Below are positions 51,665-52,440 of a stretch of 52,440 nt of DNA, piece by piece. The notes under the pieces were generated by a model. It worked only from the letters and a program-made list of their open reading frames with translations, was not told where the DNA came from and made no database searches. Position numbers and translations under genes: made by a program. Source of the DNA: Nitrospirota bacterium (GTDB taxonomy: Bacteria; Nitrospirota; Nitrospiria; Nitrospirales; NS-4); assembly GCA_004298335.1 (NCBI GenBank), contig SCTG01000155.1, positions 1 through 52,440 on the forward strand, in the 5' to 3' direction. The stretch's first letter is position 1, and each line of letters opens with the position of its first letter.

Positions 51665-52096
51665 TCAGTGGTGCTGCACAAGGGCCGTGCGCTGCTCCAT
51701 GGCCCGTTCCACGCACGCTACCAGCTGGTTCCGTTCCACCGGCTTCACGAGATAATCCACGACGCCCTGCCTGAGCAGATCCGTCGCCAGCTGGATGTCC
51801 GGGTATCCCGTCAGCACGATCACGGGGACGGACGGGTACTGCTGGCGGAAATAGACGATCGCCTCCAGCCCGTTGATCCTGGGCATGCGGATGTCGCAGA
51901 TGACGACATCCACCATGAGCGGATTGTCGCCCGATCTGATCGTCTCGATGCCCTTCGCTCCATCGTCGGCTTCCACCACGTCGTAGCCGGCTTTCGTCAG
52001 GGTCAGGCGGAGCGCTTTTCTGATTGAGTCCTCGTCGTCCACGATCAGGATCCGGCCTTTGCCGGGTGTGTCCTTGGTATGCATTCCAAACGGCAT
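51665..52096 (-). CDS. CheY-like single-domain response regulator
   Basis: A 143-residue receiver-domain protein with no output domain. ILIVDDEDSIRKAL (acidic pocket), phospho-acceptor Asp in VVICDIRMP, Thr in VIVLTGYPD and Lys in VDYLVKPVE are all present. It is phosphorylated by an unidentified histidine kinase; none is in the window. ATG 52096 has a GGAGG site 6-7 nt upstream. It converges on the DUF1015 gene with a 3-nt gap. Confidence 0.92.
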   Translation of the reverse strand: MPFGMHTKDTPGKGRILIVDDEDSIRKALRLTLTKAGYDVVEADDGAKGIETIRSGDNPLMVDVVICDIRMPRINGLEAIVYFRQQYPSVPVIVLTGYPDIQLATDLLRQGVVDYLVKPVERNQLVACVERAMEQRTALVQHH

Positions 52097-52141
52097 GGTG
52101 TCCTCCGTAGATGGATTATTTGCGGCTGTCGGTGCCTCCGT

Positions 52142-52174
52142 GTGCGGGAGTGCCGTGCGCAGGCGCTCCCGCAC
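52142..52174. repeat. Hairpin upstream of response regulator gene
   Basis: A perfect 9-bp stem (GTGCGGGAG with CTCCCGCAC) with an inner GCC/GGC pair, between the small membrane peptide gene and the response regulator gene. No T-tract; it could be an attenuator, a processing site or a factor-dependent terminator. Confidence 0.45.
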
Positions 52175-52191
52175 GCTGTGGATCGGCTGTC

Positions 52192-52353
52192 TTACGCCGC
52201 CTTCGGCAGTTCCGGTTTTTCATGCGCTGAGCCCTCCAGCGTCGCGTTCGCGGAAGAGTGATGAGCAGTCCCTTCCGGCGTCGCGGCATCCATGATTGCC
52301 AGCCCCATCATCCCGAACAGTGTCAGGAACGTCATGAAGATTCCCCACGCCAT
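52192..52353 (-). CDS. 53-residue single-pass membrane peptide
   Basis: A short frame with an N-terminal membrane helix (MAWGIFMTFLTLFGMMGLAI) and a polar tail ending in KPELPKAA. A strong ribosome site (AAAGGGGGTGAGG) lies just before the ATG. No family recognised. It is on the same strand as, and 95 nt upstream of, the response regulator gene, with a hairpin between. The remaining sequence to the window end (52354-52440) shows nothing I can support. Confidence 0.6.
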   Translation of the reverse strand: MAWGIFMTFLTLFGMMGLAIMDAATPEGTAHHSSANATLEGSAHEKPELPKAA

Positions 52354-52440
52354 TGTCCTCACCCCCTTTCCGTTTTTGCCTGTCGACCGATTCGCCGTGA
52401 CTTGTACCAGGGCATGAGCAACCGCTGTGCCACGAAGAAA

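Overview
The window is GC-rich (roughly two thirds G+C by eye) chromosomal DNA from a Gram-negative bacterium: several products have export signals, lipoboxes or an aromatic C-terminal residue typical of outer-membrane barrels. The gene mix (CHASE2 signalling proteins, DUF4384, AMMECR1 and DUF1015 proteins, separate oleA/B/C/D genes) makes Nitrospirota, perhaps Nitrospira, my best guess. That assignment is inference; no rRNA or taxonomic marker gene is present.

Layout. 1-4.7 kb: a hypothetical gene, a leftward FIST / rhodanese / P1-peptidase operon, a small zinc-ribbon gene and a DHH phosphoesterase. 4.8-11.15 kb: an operon behind a good sigma-54 promoter encoding a DUF4384 protein, a CHASE2 adenylate cyclase and a CHASE2-anchored sigma-54 activator, so the last gene may control its own operon. 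11.2-11.4 kb: tRNA-Gly(GCC) and, opposite, tRNA-Arg(TCG). 11.4-17.5 kb: a HemD-like gene and a TetR / membrane-fusion protein / RND pump operon. 17.5-21.9 kb: small secreted, histidine-rich, outer-membrane, cupin and unknown genes. 21.9-25.7 kb: Rieske protein, Sfp-type phosphopantetheinyl transferase, SlyD-like isomerase, a cyclic-nucleotide-binding domain protein and a HAMP adenylate cyclase.

25.7-36.8 kb is the most interesting part: eleven tightly packed leftward genes. oleA, oleB, oleC and oleD (head-to-head olefin synthesis through a beta-lactone) are followed by a private fatty-acid set (ketosynthase, acyl carrier protein, two CrtI/RetSat-like FAD oxidoreductases, FabG-, FabZ- and FabI-like enzymes). 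The simplest reading is a pathway that builds and redox-modifies an acyl chain on its own carrier, then joins two chains into a long hydrocarbon.

36.9-42 kb: a membrane diguanylate cyclase, a pentapeptide-repeat protein and a large TPR lipoprotein. 42-48.1 kb: glutamate synthase gltB-gltD. 48.2-52.4 kb: a CopD-like membrane protein, polyprenyl diphosphate synthase, AMMECR1, DUF1015, a CheY-like response regulator and a 53-residue membrane peptide.

Two promoter themes recur. Several genes have -35/-10 hexamers placed so that the predicted transcription start is the A of the ATG, suggesting leaderless mRNAs. The FKBP and diguanylate cyclase genes share a nearly identical 36-bp promoter. I see no insertion sequence, phage, integrase or CRISPR array; the window looks like stable chromosome.
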